A DNA stretch of 64,000 nt from Amoebidium appalachense (GCA_963693365.1 CAVNZM010000002.1:6138001-6202000), one strand, 5' to 3'; counted from the stretch's first letter, positions 12,443 through 49,559 are shown. The notes: generated by a model from the sequence alone, not told the origin. A program made the numbers and translations.

Positions 12443-12720
12443 ACACACACAAAAAAAAAAAAAAGAAACAAAAAAAAAAAAAAAAACATGAAACTACAGA
12501 AACCACTCACACATACATGAGTGTAGAACGCTGCAAAATGTATTATATCCTCTATACACGAACAGCGGGTTCACGAAGATACCCATACACCCAGAAAATT
12601 CCTTTCACCACAACATGCTGCCTTCTATATAGGTCATTCAGGAATGTGAAACAGGTGACTGCAGGAACTCACACATACTCATATAAATACAGCAATCGCA
12701 CATTCATTCCGAGTATGACT

Positions 12721-14046
12721 CTAGGCTGTCCCAGCCCCACCAACCGCCACCGCCTCCGCACTACCCGACGGCCCAGGTGCCTCCCCCTTGCCGGCCTCTT
12801 GTGGCTGCAAAAACACGTGGCCCATAATGGGCATACTCTCTGCCGTCACATTCCACTTTGCGCTGCTCCGGAGGGCGGCAAAGACAAACAACGCGACGAC
12901 GGCAACCAACCAGGCACAGAGCACTGGTATATTCACATACAGCCGGTCATATGACCCATAAAGCAAAGTCTTGCTGGCCATAGTCGAGTGGTAGAGGGGG
13001 AGAACCACCCCCCAACGAAAGAAAGGGCTGGCAAGTTCGAGAACATTCAGCCCGGCCGTGGCGTTGAGAATAAGGACCACGAAAAACACGGGGGGGATAA
13101 GCTCCACTCCTCCAAACATGCCTATTGCAGCGAAAAGGTAGCCGAAGATCAACATGACGAGCCATTGCAAAAGCCAAAAGGACACCCAGTCGCCCGCGGA
13201 ATAAAGTCTCGTGTGCAGCACGGTAAGGATGCAGGTAAACGACAGACACAACGTGCCTGCCCAGAAAAACATAACACAAGCAACGATGCCTATGCGCCTG
13301 ACAGGTGGGAAGGTAACACACGTGCGCCCAGCAACCTTCAGCAGGACCGTGGAGACGATCATGGCAAACACCATGACCAGAATCATGCCCACCATCAGGG
13401 CGGCCTGGGTGACGGGTGCCGTAAACGGGTGCAGGTTGACGGGTCGGAAGGCAACGGGTCGGGTCAGGAGAGTAGGGGCTGTTTGTGCGAGTGTTGCAAG
13501 GGTGTTACTGCTGGTGTTGGCTGCAAGCTGGGTGAGAAATTGCGCCGCGAATCTCCCCATATAGGCAAACAGTAGCTGCTGTGTGGGTGCAACTACTCTC
13601 GTATTGACGGCCACGTTTGCCCTCCCCTCGTCATACACCAACATAATGGCCCCGGTGGGGTCATAACTGCTGTCTGCTGTGCTCACTGCACTCATCAGTG
13701 TCTGTGTGGCACCTGCAGTCACATACACCGCACCCCAAACATCGCCATCATTCACTCCCTGCTGTATGCTCTGGCTTGTTTCGCCTTGCAACCCCGCCAC
13801 CTCTAGCGAGTATCCGGGTAGGGAAAAGGGTGGGTGTGCTATTGCCTGTTCAAAAAACTTGAGAAACGAAGTACCAACAATGCCTGCGTCTAGTGAAAGA
13901 ACACGCACGGTCAGGTTGTCTTGAAAGGTCTCTGGTGAGGCTGTGGGCCCGAAGAAACAGCACAGTGCCAACCAGTAGACAGCATTGAGCACCGCACACA
14001 ATCCAAGGAGAATAACTATCAGGGGTGGGCGTTGTGGGGTAGCCAT
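12721..14046 (-). CDS. SNG1-like (DUF3533) multi-pass membrane protein
   Basis: Single-exon gene of 441 codons. An N-terminal membrane segment (about residues 9-31) is followed by a roughly 185-residue non-cytoplasmic domain. That domain has the family pattern VRVLSLDAG near its start, VWGAVYVTAGA in the middle and IMLVYDEGRANVAVN after it. Five or six hydrophobic segments follow between about 220 and 400, then a short Gly/Ala-rich cytoplasmic tail. This is the layout of the SNG1/DUF3533 family, named for nitrosoguanidine resistance in yeast and distantly like ABC-2-type permease subunits; the transported substrate is unknown. It is the only clear intronless gene in the window. A broken relative lies at 9807-9932. 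A CCAAT box (ATTGG) lies about 330 bp upstream, near 14380. Confidence 0.85.
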   Translation of the reverse strand: MATPQRPPLIVILLGLCAVLNAVYWLALCCFFGPTASPETFQDNLTVRVLSLDAGIVGTSFLKFFEQAIAHPPFSLPGYSLEVAGLQGETSQSIQQGVNDGDVWGAVYVTAGATQTLMSAVSTADSSYDPTGAIMLVYDEGRANVAVNTRVVAPTQQLLFAYMGRFAAQFLTQLAANTSSNTLATLAQTAPTLLTRPVAFRPVNLHPFTAPVTQAALMVGMILVMVFAMIVSTVLLKVAGRTCVTFPPVRRIGIVACVMFFWAGTLCLSFTCILTVLHTRLYSAGDWVSFWLLQWLVMLIFGYLFAAIGMFGGVELIPPVFFVVLILNATAGLNVLELASPFFRWGVVLPLYHSTMASKTLLYGSYDRLYVNIPVLCAWLVAVVALFVFAALRSSAKWNVTAESMPIMGHVFLQPQEAGKGEAPGPSGSAEAVAVGGAGTA

Positions 14047-14937
14047 CGTGAATATTTAGTCATCTCTGAGCACCATCAATATATATGCAAGATCTAGAGG
14101 CTGTGCCGCCCCCGGGCTGTGATTGATGAAGGTAAAGGGATGGGAGTGGGACTGTATCAAAAGGAGAAATCAACCTTAGCAAACTTAACTGTATTCTTTT
14201 GTAAAGAGAGCCAAAGAGCGATTTACGTATTTCTCGTTGTGACTGTGTACTGCCCCCCTGTACTGCTGTACTGCCCTCTTTCAACTCGAGGTGACGCCTG
14301 GTTGGCCTGGCTTGCCGGAAGTCTCGTGTTTTCCTTGATACAACGCGGGAAGTGCACGCGTGATATGTATGTCTCCTGATTGGACAAATATCTACCATTC
14401 ATGAGCCACGAATGGCTGTACAGCTTATCTACCCATATTTGTAATGACTAGCCTATTACGGCTAATCCGTGCCCGCCATCGCAGCGAGCACATTCCAGTG
14501 TTAAACTTTCTTAACCGCTCGTTCCCGCTGGGACCCGCCAGCTCAGCGGCACCGCGTTTTTAGACTCTCTCACCCGACTCTCTCTCCATCACCCAGCTTC
14601 AATTCTCACCCAAGCCATAAATAATGGAGGGGGTGAATTTTTACAGTCAAGCCCTAGCAATGGCAACATGGCCTAACTGGGCTTCTCTAATACGTATTCT
14701 CTAGCGGGTATTAATGATTGCAGCAACAGGTGCATCAGAAACATGTACAAAACAGAAGCCTTTATCGTTCCCACGTTTGAAGGAATGTGTATTCTATAAA
14801 CTAGTGTACAAAACATGTGGCTTTTGTTGTCTCAAAGCCTTTGGCCGGTACACCCCAAAATGTGCACGTGCATACGTCCACAATGTTTTCCTATGTAACA
14901 GTGTACCGACGCCTGTGAAATACTCCAACGCAATACT
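14047..14937. other. Spacer between the SNG1-like start and the rhodanese 3' end
   Basis: The first 400 bp probably hold the promoter of the SNG1-like gene (ATTGG near 14380). The rest contains no gene I can support. Composition is ordinary, without the long homopolymers seen elsewhere. Confidence 0.5.
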
Positions 14938-19046
<4,109 letters not shown>

Positions 19047-19073
19047 TTTCTACTCGTCACCAGGGGCAAACTG

Positions 19074-19163
<90 letters not shown>

Positions 19164-19174
19164 TGTCACGGTGT

Positions 19175-19273
<99 letters not shown>

Positions 19274-20546
19274 CGGTTTTGCGGGCGCACATATACAGGC
19301 ATGTGTGAACACGTGTCTACGAACGCGCACACGTGTGCTCTTGTGTGTATGTGTATCGGTTTGAATGCGTGTGTGTGCGGGTGTCACAGAAATGGTTTGC
19401 TCAACCGTGTGTTCGTGCATACATGAAGCTGTATCGGCCAAGTTCTTGGAACATGTGCTTGAGAGGGAAAGGAGCGGGGAAGTGACAATTCAGCTGTCCT
19501 TTTCCACTTAAGTTTAGTAACATATAGTTGGGATGGGCCGTGGTGGTGGTGGTGAAACGGGGGAGGGGGAGGGGGAAGTAATGGAGGAATGAGTGCGAGT
19601 GTCCGTGTGCTTCAAACGTACTTGGGCGTGGGTAAGACAGGATGCGCTCGTAAGCAACTATTTAGGTCCAGCTCTTCAGCGTGTATTCGTATGTACATAT
19701 GCGACTTCTGCGCGTACGTGTGTGCATGCGAGTTGTGTGCGCTCGTGCAGGTGTGCGCACGCAGTTGTGTAGTTAGGGTCGCTTGATTAAGGTGGCAGAT
19801 TCGTGTGCGAGCATGCACACGTCAGGGTGGTCTTGACGGCCTGCCTAGGTGTGGTTGCGTAGTTTTTATATGTGCTTTTCCGTGTTTGCATACGTTCATA
19901 TGTGTACGCATACACTTCAGACAAACCAGCTGCAAGGAAGCTACATCTTGCGCATGCGCCTTTGTCTTGCAAACGCAACCACAACTCTCCTACCTTGCTT
20001 CTAAGAAACCGCCCGTGAACTCTGCACTCGGTAAATGGGTTGTAGCTTTTTCTCTCAAACCGCTACAACTTATATGATTGCCACACATCCCATATTCAAG
20101 TGGCAAACTGTGTATGCACACTTTCACTTGGACTCGAACTCAGTGAAAACAAAAAACACGAATGGAACTGCAACAAAATGACGAAAATATGGCGCCAAAT
20201 CCGTGCAGTGTGATTGGCTAGCAAAGAAGTACATGATTGGCTACACACGCATCTTTGTTTGCGCAAACAGATGCTGTTTTGGCCAATCAGAGCCATCTTG
20301 CACTTGAAGTTTCGGAGAACTGCACAGGGCCCACATGTTTCACCTTCGTTCACTTGAACGTGTTGAGTTGATTTCAATGTACACGCTTGATGTCCATGTA
20401 CATGTGCAGTGCACGCTTGATATCCATGTGCACGCTTAATTTCTGCGTCCCCTATCTATCTTCTCACCGTTTATCTGTTATTTCTTCTAACACACGTGTA
20501 GTTATCAGCGGTCGGTTCTGGCGTGCACTCCTACAGACAAATAAGG
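19047..20546. other. Divergent intergenic region between rhodanese and methyltransferase
   Basis: The first 250 bp are two (GT)n blocks (19078-19265). The remainder is of ordinary composition and holds the CCAAT-box cluster listed separately. No protein gene is supported. Confidence 0.6.
20190..20290. promoter_or_regulatory. CCAAT-box cluster with E2F-like site in a divergent promoter
   Basis: ATTGG occurs at 20213-20217 and 20236-20240, and CCAAT at 20283-20287, the usual NF-Y binding core. GGCGCCAAAT at about 20191, overlapping the consensus TTSSCGC on one strand, precedes them. The cluster is 260-360 bp upstream of the methyltransferase ATG; the rhodanese gene starts on the other side. 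Confidence 0.5.
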
Positions 20547-21493
20547 ATGGAGGGGGAAGGGGGCGGGCACTTGCCTGCGCACAACCGCGAGTACAAAGAG
20601 AAGGCCTACTGGGACAGTCGCTTTGAGAAGTGTGTATCCCCCCCCCCTCCCCCCCCCCCCCCCCCCCCTCCCCTCCCCTCCCCCAACTCCCCGCCCCTCC
20701 CTTCCCATCTCTCCCTGCCATCCCCTCCCTCCCCCCCCCCCTCCCCGCCTCCCCAGCAACAAAAAACTTTTATTCCTGCATCCAACAAATTGGTTGAACA
20801 CCCCAACACCTTCTTTTTTCATCAAAATTGCTTTCAATGTAGCCAAAATCCGCACATGTTGTTTCCTTCTGTTGGTTCCTGCAATGTAGGTTTCCGTGCA
20901 CACAGGAAGAGTTATGATTAAGGAACAAGCGACGGGGGTGTTCAAGGTAAGGGGGATGGGGAGGGAGAGGGCGAGGGAGAGGGTGAGAGTTTGAGCTTTT
21001 GTGGTCTCAGGCAATCGTTTTGGGGGTGACTTGTGGAATGGGAGGAGGAACGGGAAAGGGAGAGAGTGTGTGTGTTCGTGTGAGGTCGCGTAGGAAGGGC
21101 GGGAGGGATGAAGAGCTTGGAGGGGAAGTTGGAAAGTGAGGAGAGGGTTGAGGGAGGGTTGTGAAGACCAAGGGGAGGCGGATGGGGATGGAGAGACGGA
21201 GGTAGAGATGGAGGGAGAGTCCTGGGCGCCCAACAGGTTGGATGGTGACGGCGGGGTAAGGGGTGCTGAGCGTGCAGGGGGGATACAGGGAGGCAGACTT
21301 TGACTGGTTCAAACCCTACGACCACTTCCAACACATCATAAGAGAGCACGTGAAACCGACAGACCGCATACTCATGGTGGGGTGTGGCAACTCAAGTAGG
21401 CACCACAGCCACAGCCACACACCTATGATCATGCACGGGCGTACGCTACATAACCATGCATGCCCGCACTCATGCGTGCGTAAACGCACGCAT

Positions 21494-21581
<88 letters not shown>

Positions 21582-22128
21582 GCTACACAAACAAATACAC
21601 ACCCACACCCACACACACAACTGAAGTGAGACCACAGCAATGATATCAATAGGCTGGAAACAACATTGTGGGCTATTATATACACATATCTTATAGTGTC
21701 ACGTGAGTTGGAGCCGCATCGTATGCACATAGATCGAAAGATCGCATTTGACCCTTTGAACGTTATTGTATAAGTATATAAGGACTACAATTGTGTGTGC
21801 CCTCACTGTATCCATGTATGTGTGTAAGGTTTACATTATTTGGGAAACCAACTTCCATGGTGAATGATATGATGTGGCATGGTGTTTGCAAAGACACGGG
21901 GTAGCTACAGCTTATACAAATCATGGTGGCACTCACTCTTGCACCCCCTTCCCCCACCTGGTGTGTGTACGCTTTTTTGTGTGTGTATGTGCTTGAATGT
22001 GTCAGTATATAGGAGGCTTTGGTGTGTAGGGTGTGCGTGTGTGCGTGTGTGTGCATGTGTGTGTGTGTGTGTGTGTGTGTATGTACGTGTGCACATATGC
22101 ATATGCATGTGTATGTGTGCATATGTTG

Positions 22129-22163
<35 letters not shown>

Positions 22164-22961
22164 ATGCATACACGTGCAGGTCTCAGCCGCAGCATGTATG
22201 ATGACGGCTACCCGCACATCACCAATCTGGACTTCAGTGCTGTGGTCATTGCTAAGATGGCCGCACGCCACAGTGACTGCAAAACCATGACCTGTGCGTA
22301 GGTCCTCCCGTGTTGCAATATTTGGGGGGGGGGGGGGGGGGGGGGGGAGGGGGGGGAGAGGGAGGGAGGTTGTGTTAATGTGTTGAAGAGTTCGAAATAC
22401 ACATCCGCGATGGAGAACATATGCAGTTGTGTTAAAAGAGACAGAGCATACACGAAGATTATGCATTATGGATGGGATCCATCATCCCGGGAAGGGGGGG
22501 GGGGAAGGGGGGAGGGGTGGGGGGGAGGGGAAGGGATGCATGTAGCATATATGTATGTGCAGAGGTGCAAACACTTGTCTGCATGCTGATACTTTCCGAG
22601 TGTGCCCCCACTCTCCTAAAAATACACACGTACTCTCGCACGAGCCCCGTTGCTGCATTAAACCAGAAGACGAAGAAGCAAAAGGGTAGGAAGAAGAAGG
22701 TGGATAGAAGTTGAGGTCAGCAGATCAGTGAAGTGTTTGTGCCATGCATCCCTGCCTTGTGCATGCATGGTTGGTGTGTGCCTGCCCATGTGGCCTGTTA
22801 ACCACGTGTGTATAATGGCGGCAGGGGTAGAGATGGACATGACAGACATGAAGGTACCCCCCCCCCCTCCCCCTCCCCCTCCCCCTCCCTCCGCTCTCAC
22901 CCGTGGGGCTCACCTTGAACCATCTACGCAGAACATTCGGACCATGCATCCACCTCACACA

Positions 22962-23019
<58 letters not shown>

Positions 23020-23808
23020 TAGACACAAGCATGCACTATCAGCCTTTTGTAGTTAACAGGTTTGTACATTCGATGCAAGTTATCTGAAAAGCATTTCCGT
23101 GAGAACAGTCACATCATTCACCCTCACTCCTGCTCACCCACACCTCTCCCGTACCCATGCATGCACACATGGCACACATTTACATCTAACGTACCTGTTC
23201 TTTGTGTTGTGGCTTACCCCCTGCTGACACATCTGGGCGCAGTTTGCCGACAATTCCTTTGATGTTGTCATCGAGAAAGGCACCATCGATGCTGTGATGG
23301 TAACAACAACCCCTCCCTCCCCCCCCCCCCCCCCCCCCCCCCTCACGGGGTTTCCCTTGCTGTCTGCTTCTGTACTGCCTCATCCACTCCCCTTCATTCA
23401 AACACACGACATCTTCCTGTGGTGCCTTAGCGGCATACTAGAAGTTCGAAAGTATGGAGAGGAGGAGGAAGGGGGTGGGGGGGGGGGGGGGGGAAGGGGG
23501 GGAGGAGGCAGGAAGAGAGAGAGACAAGGGGGGAGGGGGAGGGAAAGGGGGTGCCAGTATCACTGCCTATGCTTCTCTCGCAACAACTGCCCACAAACGT
23601 TTGCCCTTCCAAACTAGGTCGTGTCAGGCACATCGTATTGTGTGCGTGGAAGGATCAACACATCGCCTCCCTCCTGCACAACGTTTTTCGGCCATCATGC
23701 ACCATGTTCCCTTGTGTGCGTGCAAGAGAGTTGGTTAGGGCACACGCGTAGTGTGGAATTCATGACATGAGTCCTTACACGTGAATACACATGTGCATTC
23801 CCTCCTTC

Positions 23809-23839
<31 letters not shown>

Positions 23840-23860
23840 ACATGCACACACATGCACACG

Positions 23861-23940
<80 letters not shown>

Positions 23941-24641
23941 GATGTAGAGGACCAATGGGCACCACAGCAGAGTGTCCTCGATCTTGTCCACCGTACCCTC
24001 GAAAATATCAGCCGTGTGCTGACACCATCAGGTTGATACACCGCCCCCTCACGCTCCCCTTTCCCTTCGTCGCCCCCGTCCCCGGCACCTCCCACATCAT
24101 GCACATGCAGATACGCACGCATGCACGTACGCACAAGCACGCGCACCCACCCACATACACAACACACACACACACACATACACACACACACAACACACGC
24201 CTAGGCACACACACAAGCCCCATGACCCAGCACCCCATTCTCCAACACAGCCGCACCGCTTCCCTGTGCTGGACACTCCACACACTGACTGGCCAGTATA
24301 CACCTAAAGCATAAACAAAGTGACCCAGGCATGTCGTTTGTTCAGCACCCTTTTCAATACCGCAAGTGAGTGATGTTATACAGGGAAGTAGGGACACACG
24401 CCCGCATGCGCCCACACACTCACACACTCTCACACACTCTTGCACTCGCACTCGCACTCACGATCACACGCACGCACTCTCACACTTGTACACACACACA
24501 CATACTAACTCACACACACGCTAACACACCCACACCCCCAGGTGTCTTTCTCAGCATCACCTTTGCTCAGCCACATTTCCGTCTGCCCCTATACCAGCAG
24601 CCTCGCTACAACTGGGCGGCAACATACGTCACATTTGGTTG

Positions 24642-24674
<33 letters not shown>

Positions 24675-25198
24675 ACTCTCAAGTAAAATAAAACAAAGAT
24701 TCGACTCAAATTCAAGGGAAACAGAGCACAACTGAAGCTCTCACCGACAAGTTATGGGCTTACGGGCAGTGGGGAGGGAACGGGCCAAAGGTTACCACGA
24801 GAAGTTGCCATGTGTGTTTGGGTAAACAGGCGCAGGCGGGGGGGGGGGAGGTATGGAGGATCTGTGTGCTCGTGTGTGTCGGTGTGTGGATGGTGTGCTT
24901 CCCCCCCCCCCCCCCCCCCCCCTCCCCCCCCCCCCCCCCCCCCCCCCCCTTCACCTCCGTACGTCTTTTCCTTATTGTGTTGGCTTCACTTCACACACAC
25001 TGCACACTCACTCACACACACCACGCAGGAGACACGTTCCACTACTACGTGTACAGCATGCACAAGGGCAGCACAAACACAGACCCCCGCTTTGCCGTGC
25101 GCCCACGTGCCCCACCACCAATCACGGTTGAGCTGAGTGACAGCGACACGGATGAGGGTTTCCTTTTTAGGAAGGTCACCGTAGAGGCTGAAGACTAG
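20547..25198 (+). CDS. EEF1AKMT4: EEF1AKMT4-like lysine methyltransferase (class I, SAM-dependent)
   Basis: Eight exons, 20547-20633, 21278-21395, 22180-22293, 22825-22853, 23243-23299, 23938-24031, 24542-24637 and 25029-25198, give a complete 254-residue protein with matching phases. The order of motifs is that of the EEF1AKMT4/METTL13-N family: AYWDSRF, FDWFKPYDHF, motif I ILMVGCGNSSLS (SAM binding), ITNLDFSAVVIAKM (acidic residue for the ribose), FADNSFDVVIEKGTIDAV, VLTPSGVFLSITFAQPHFR and a C-terminal FHYYVYSMHKG. The human enzyme methylates a lysine of eEF1A; by similarity this one is probably cytosolic with the same substrate. Exon 4 is only 29 nt. The exon 1/2 junction could shift (…FEK|EADF instead of …FEKC|GGYREADF). 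Introns carry C-runs just after donors and (CA)n before several acceptors. Confidence 0.9.
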
Positions 25199-25336
25199 GT
25201 GGTGTGGCCGTATTAGGTAATAGGTGATGGGGAGGACGAAGGGGGTTGTATGGGTCAACTCTACTGGGTATATGTGCTAGCCATAATATCATCATTATAT
25301 CTTGCACTGGAAAAATGGTGATCCCGAGCAGGCCCA

Positions 25337-25371
<35 letters not shown>

Positions 25372-25871
25372 CCCCCCCCCTCTCTCCCCCCTCCTCCTGC
25401 TTTATCTTCTTCTTTTTTTATTTTTATGAATAGAGGAATCCATGGGCATGGCCATGTTGGTGTGCTGAGTATGGCAGGTGTGCATGAATGCTGGCAAGAA
25501 AATGGGCACTAAGGCAAACTGTTACATACAGGAACACTCAGTCCGCTCACACACATCTCTTTAGACTAGTAGATGCACACACTAAGAAACATGCACAAGC
25601 GCACACACACACACACACGTCCATATAGTGCCCACGTGGTGCTAATCATAAAGTGTCATGCACGTGCTGTGCACGTGTTAATTCGGCCACCTTGTACCAC
25701 GTGGTTGGTAGAAGACACCAGAATGCTTGCACGTGATTCATAAGCCCAAATAAAGGCACGTGTGTTGCTTGACTTCGAACATCAGTTCTTGTTGCTGTTC
25801 AAAAGCTATACATGTGGGTCCATATCGACCACCGCAATTCATACTACAGTAGCAGTCCTGAAGTGTCCCGG

Positions 25872-25919
<48 letters not shown>

Positions 25920-26815
25920 TTGGTCTTGGGATTGTGTGATCTTTGGTGGGGGTATATGTGGCCTGGTTGTCACGGTTTGTGCGTATGTATGCTTTGCTGT
26001 ATGCTCGGCAAGTATGTTGTTGTGCATGTCGTGCACGAATGTTGGTATGATGCCGGTGTGGATGGGACTTGGGGCTCGAGGGGATTCCAAGGTACGTCGG
26101 GTACGTGTATGGGGCGCAGAGCGCATGTATGTGGGTGCTAGCGCGTAGAGCACGTGGTGTGTGAGTTTTTTTGTTTTGGTTTCATTTAGGGGCAGAGGGA
26201 GGGGAGATACGTGCGTGTGTGTGTCTGCGTGTGTGTGTGTGTGTGTGATGGCGGTGGTGATGGTATAGTGGTGGTGGTGTGGGGGAGGGGGTGTCAGTGT
26301 TAAACACAAGTAGGCAAGCGTGTTTCGCACATAAATTATATTCGTTTGTGTTTACATTACGGAGCCGGCCGTTGTTCGGACTGCATGCTCGTCTGACTAG
26401 TCAGATACATAGTACTGGCTAAATGTAGTGTTTTGCTTGTTCAACCGATGCCTCACAGAGGCCCGTATGACTCATAATAATATCTCCTTTCGCACACAGA
26501 AACACATACATTCTGTTAATTAACGACATACAAGTACAACAAGCTATATGCGTTCAGAAAGGGCTTACGTCATATGCATGTATGTGTATATTTATGCACG
26601 CGCAAGCGCGTTGTGTTTGTGATTGACCTTCAAGCATGGTTCGACCAATTCAATGAGAATCCTGAGTACATTCGACCCAGCATGGGGTAACCTTCATACG
26701 TTGTATTCGGCTGTGTCCCGTCCCTCCCTGATAGTTCCTACCCCAGACCTGTGCCCCAGCCACGTTGGTCAGTGCTGACCCTATATAGGGCCACCAATAA
26801 TTAACAATCAATACA
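25199..26815. other. Spacer between convergent gene ends
   Basis: 3' ends of the methyltransferase (+) and adenylyl cyclase (-) face each other. It contains a C-run at 25340-25380, (GT)n at 25880-25918 and 26216-26248, and otherwise ordinary sequence. No gene supported. Confidence 0.55.
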
Positions 26816-45234
<18,419 letters not shown>

Positions 45235-45580
45235 CAAACGATCTCTCCTTACATACAAAACCTCGCTCCACCCCACCTAAATAAGACGCGCTTTGGAAAC
45301 AGAAACAGCCAAGTCCACTTTGCTGGTTGGATCCAACGCTGCTCTCTTTTTAGTTGCTGGGTCAAGCGACCATTCCTCTGCCAACTGCAAACCTCTTCCG
45401 TGCCTCGTTCGCTACTAATAATATGAACTCTCCCTATTTTTCTAACCCACTTAGCACAACCTAAGTCTCGTTTTGGGTTTTCGTTTTCTTGGTCCTGTGT
45501 TACGCCATAGCCCACAAAGCACACGAGCACAGCACACACGCACCGTGCCCGTTGCTGCCGGGTGCTGCCGAACTGAAGAG

Positions 45581-45759
45581 CCAATCAGCAACAGGCATCA
45601 AAGCAGAGTGATTGGCTAACAGATCTCATCTACATTCCACACGATCAAAAAAGAAGCGAAAATTTCTGCGCAAAATCAGGCTTTGCGCGTAATGATTGGT
45701 GCACCTAAACTGGATAGACCCGATTGGATGGCGCCAACCCAGCGGACTTAGCAACCAAT
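45581..45759. promoter_or_regulatory. Five CCAAT boxes upstream of the adenylyl cyclase gene
   Basis: CCAAT or ATTGG at 45581, 45611, 45695, 45723 and 45755, in both orientations, 350-530 bp upstream of the cyclase start. GGCGCCAA at about 45730 is E2F-like. The spacing suggests an NF-Y-type promoter, possibly bidirectional. Confidence 0.55.
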
Positions 45760-46590
45760 CCTCACCGATCGGTCATCGGCACAAACAGGTGGTCGTTTCG
45801 TTGCACTTAGTGTGCGGAGGTTTCAAGAAAAAGACGGGGGAAGAAGGAAAATGCAATATTTGTAGAAGTAGGCACCAAGGTAGTTGCTGTATTGTCACAT
45901 CGTGCAAAGCATCCGGCAAGCTAGTATCTCTCTTCGATCAGGGATGTAAAAAGCAAAATTGGGCCAAGGGGGTCATGGCAAATCGCAATGGCAAAACCTC
46001 GTTGTTTCTTTTACTTTCCCGTTTTCACTTCTAACAAAAGGTTCGGCTGAGGAAAGCGTCCTCCGTTACAGAGTGTTGAAGGCGGGTGAGCGAAGTCCTG
46101 CATGGGATGATGTGTGTGTTTGCAATTGTATCCGTACAATACGATGGACAACGCTCTGGTAGTAAGTAAAGCAACAGCTGGGTAGCTCAACAAATTGTGT
46201 GTGTACTTGTGTGTGTGTCGAAGAGTGTCTGCTTGCCTGTTTGGTGTTTGGGGTATGTGCCCGTTAGCATGCCACAAGGTTTGTGTCACTTAATACATAC
46301 TACAACTAATATTATTACACCGAGCGCTAAACCAAAAAAAACTAATTATAATATTATTACATAATGTGTGTGTGTGGGTCACCTGGGTATGGCTGCGCAT
46401 GGCAGGTGCAACAACCTAAACCTGGAAACAAATAATGAAAAAAACGGAAACCATTTGCAAAGATACTTGTTAAAACGGGTCTTTGTGCTGGTAAACCGTT
46501 ACATATGGCCATTCTGTTAACGTTGACTACTGTTGTTTCAGTTTATTAATATTATGATCAGTTTATTAATATTATGAATAAGGTACTACT
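45760..46590. other. Spacer upstream of the adenylyl cyclase promoter
   Basis: AT-rich in its second half (46300-46580, with TTTATTAATATTATGA repeated at 46540 and 46560). No coding exon could be supported. Confidence 0.45.
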
Positions 46591-46595
46591 CCAGT

Positions 46596-47637
<1,042 letters not shown>

Positions 47638-48678
47638 GCCCGTTGCCAAGCCCCTCCTCCCCTCCTCCCCCACCTCCCCCCCCTCTCTCCCCCCTCCCCC
47701 CGCCCCACTCCAGAGCCCCCCCCTCCCCCCCCCCCCCCCCCCCCCCCCCACCCCACCCCCTTCACCCCCGCCCCCCTCTCCTCCGCCCACCCACCCACCT
47801 CACCCCCTGCAAAGGATTGCAAAGGAGTTCTTTGGTAACGTAAAAGTAAAAATAAGAAAACGAAGAAAAGGAACAGGAACAACGCTTCAAGGTTTGCTTT
47901 GAGAACCTGTGGTTATGGCAGCACCAAGGAGAGAAGGGGTAACTATTTATCACCAGTTGTGCAGTGCACTGTGTGCCATATTTTACCTGTGCTGGCCCTT
48001 CTCTTTCATTCCGATATTTCTTTTTTTTTTTTTTGCCTGGTACGCCAGTGTTCTCACTAATTCCCATCAACCCTTCTTTACCCGGGGGGGGGGGGGGGGG
48101 GGGGGGGGGGATCAACATATGCATTGATTCAATGACATTCTCGAAGTTCAGTATCATGATGCACACAAGCTCTTCCAAATGATGGCTCGGTATAAGTACG
48201 GAAAAGAGCTCGAGGAAGTGACTCGGACCAAAAAACGTGGCTCGGATCATAAGTTTATGTACAGCGCCACATCGGATATCTTGACATAGTTAATTAAACC
48301 CTGCCTATATGATGTATGCTCAGACTGAGTTCGGTGTTTTGCACATGTCACTGAGTGCGCCGCCAGATTAGGGCATGTGTTAAAGTCGTTGATCCCCCCC
48401 CCCCCCCCTCCCCCCTCCCCCCCCTCCCTCCCCCCCCCCCCCCCCCCCCCCGTTTCCCTTCTTTCGTGGAGGGGGTGGGGTGATAGGGGTGGTGTGTGTG
48501 TGTGTGTGTGTGTGTGCAGCAGAGGAAGGGGGGAGGGGTGGGGAGGGAGGGGGAGTGGGTTGCAAAGGCAGGGCAAAAACAAGGTTCTGTTGTTTTTGTG
48601 TTGTGTGTGAGTATGTTCGTACTGTACAGTACAATGTGTGTGTGTGTTGTATGGTGTGTGTGTGTGTGTGTGTGTGAC

Positions 48679-48742
<64 letters not shown>

Positions 48743-49071
48743 GTAGGGAGGAAAGGGGGGGGGAGGGGGGAAGGGGGGGGGAGGGGGGAGGGGGGGGGGG
48801 GAGTGGTGGATCATCAGGCTGAGTACATAAAGAAAAAGGTCAGGTGCCACGGTTTGCGGGTGGATATGCTCAGATGTGTTAACCGGATAGCAGGAAAGGG
48901 GCCATGGTTTGTGAGCGCAAACCGGTGACCAGGCCACATAGGAATATGAGGAGAAGGTGGGTCGGCCCCCCCGTGACAGGTGTATAGCGAGAATTTCAAA
49001 ATGGGCATCCAAGGAAACAACACTGGAAGTGTGGCGGTGACGGTGGTTATTGTTGTTGTTGTTGTTGTTAT

Positions 49072-49116
<45 letters not shown>

Positions 49117-49152
49117 TGTGTGTGTGCGCACGCATGTGTTGGGGCGGCCGCG

Positions 49153-49193
<41 letters not shown>

Positions 49194-49400
49194 AGGTGGG
49201 CCAAACTATGACAGCCAATGCTATACGGTATTGACCAATTGACAACAAAAACAAAGAGGCATAAAATTCCAGCGGATTAAACACAAGAAAGTAATCATGC
49301 TATCACTGTTCAGCCAGTAGGATAAAAAAAGAGAATTTCTCTACAACGTACTGACGTGTTGCCGCACGTGCGACGTTATACATCTACTCAGGCGGCTTTT

Positions 49401-49446
<46 letters not shown>

Positions 49447-49448
<2 letters not shown>

Positions 49449-49559
49449 AAGGAGACACCGCCTCAGTAGGTGGCAGAGAATTTCTCTGGGTAACAATGAA
49501 ACTTCCTTGTCATCATCGTCCTCGATTTTGAGCGTGTTGACCTTTTCCAGTTGTAGCAA
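49447..49559 (-). CDS. Possible exon with F-box-like motif
   Basis: After an acceptor-like GGTCGCAG the frame reads LLQLEKVNTLKIEDDDDKE and then VSLLPREILCHLLRRC, which resembles the LPxEILxxIL core of an F-box. It runs into a 40-base A-run (T-run on this strand). Neighbouring exons were not found, so this is only a hint. Confidence 0.2.

Larger units (their letters stand above)
9246..12720. other. Intergenic region with pseudogene fragment and repeats, no resolved gene
   Basis: It holds the SNG1-like relic (9807-9932), an inverted repeat (10045-10139), an open frame without a start (10284-10520), and C-runs at 9600-9630, 11101-11120, 11256-11320, 11967-11996 and 12412-12442, several of which run straight into A-runs. 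Confidence 0.6.
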
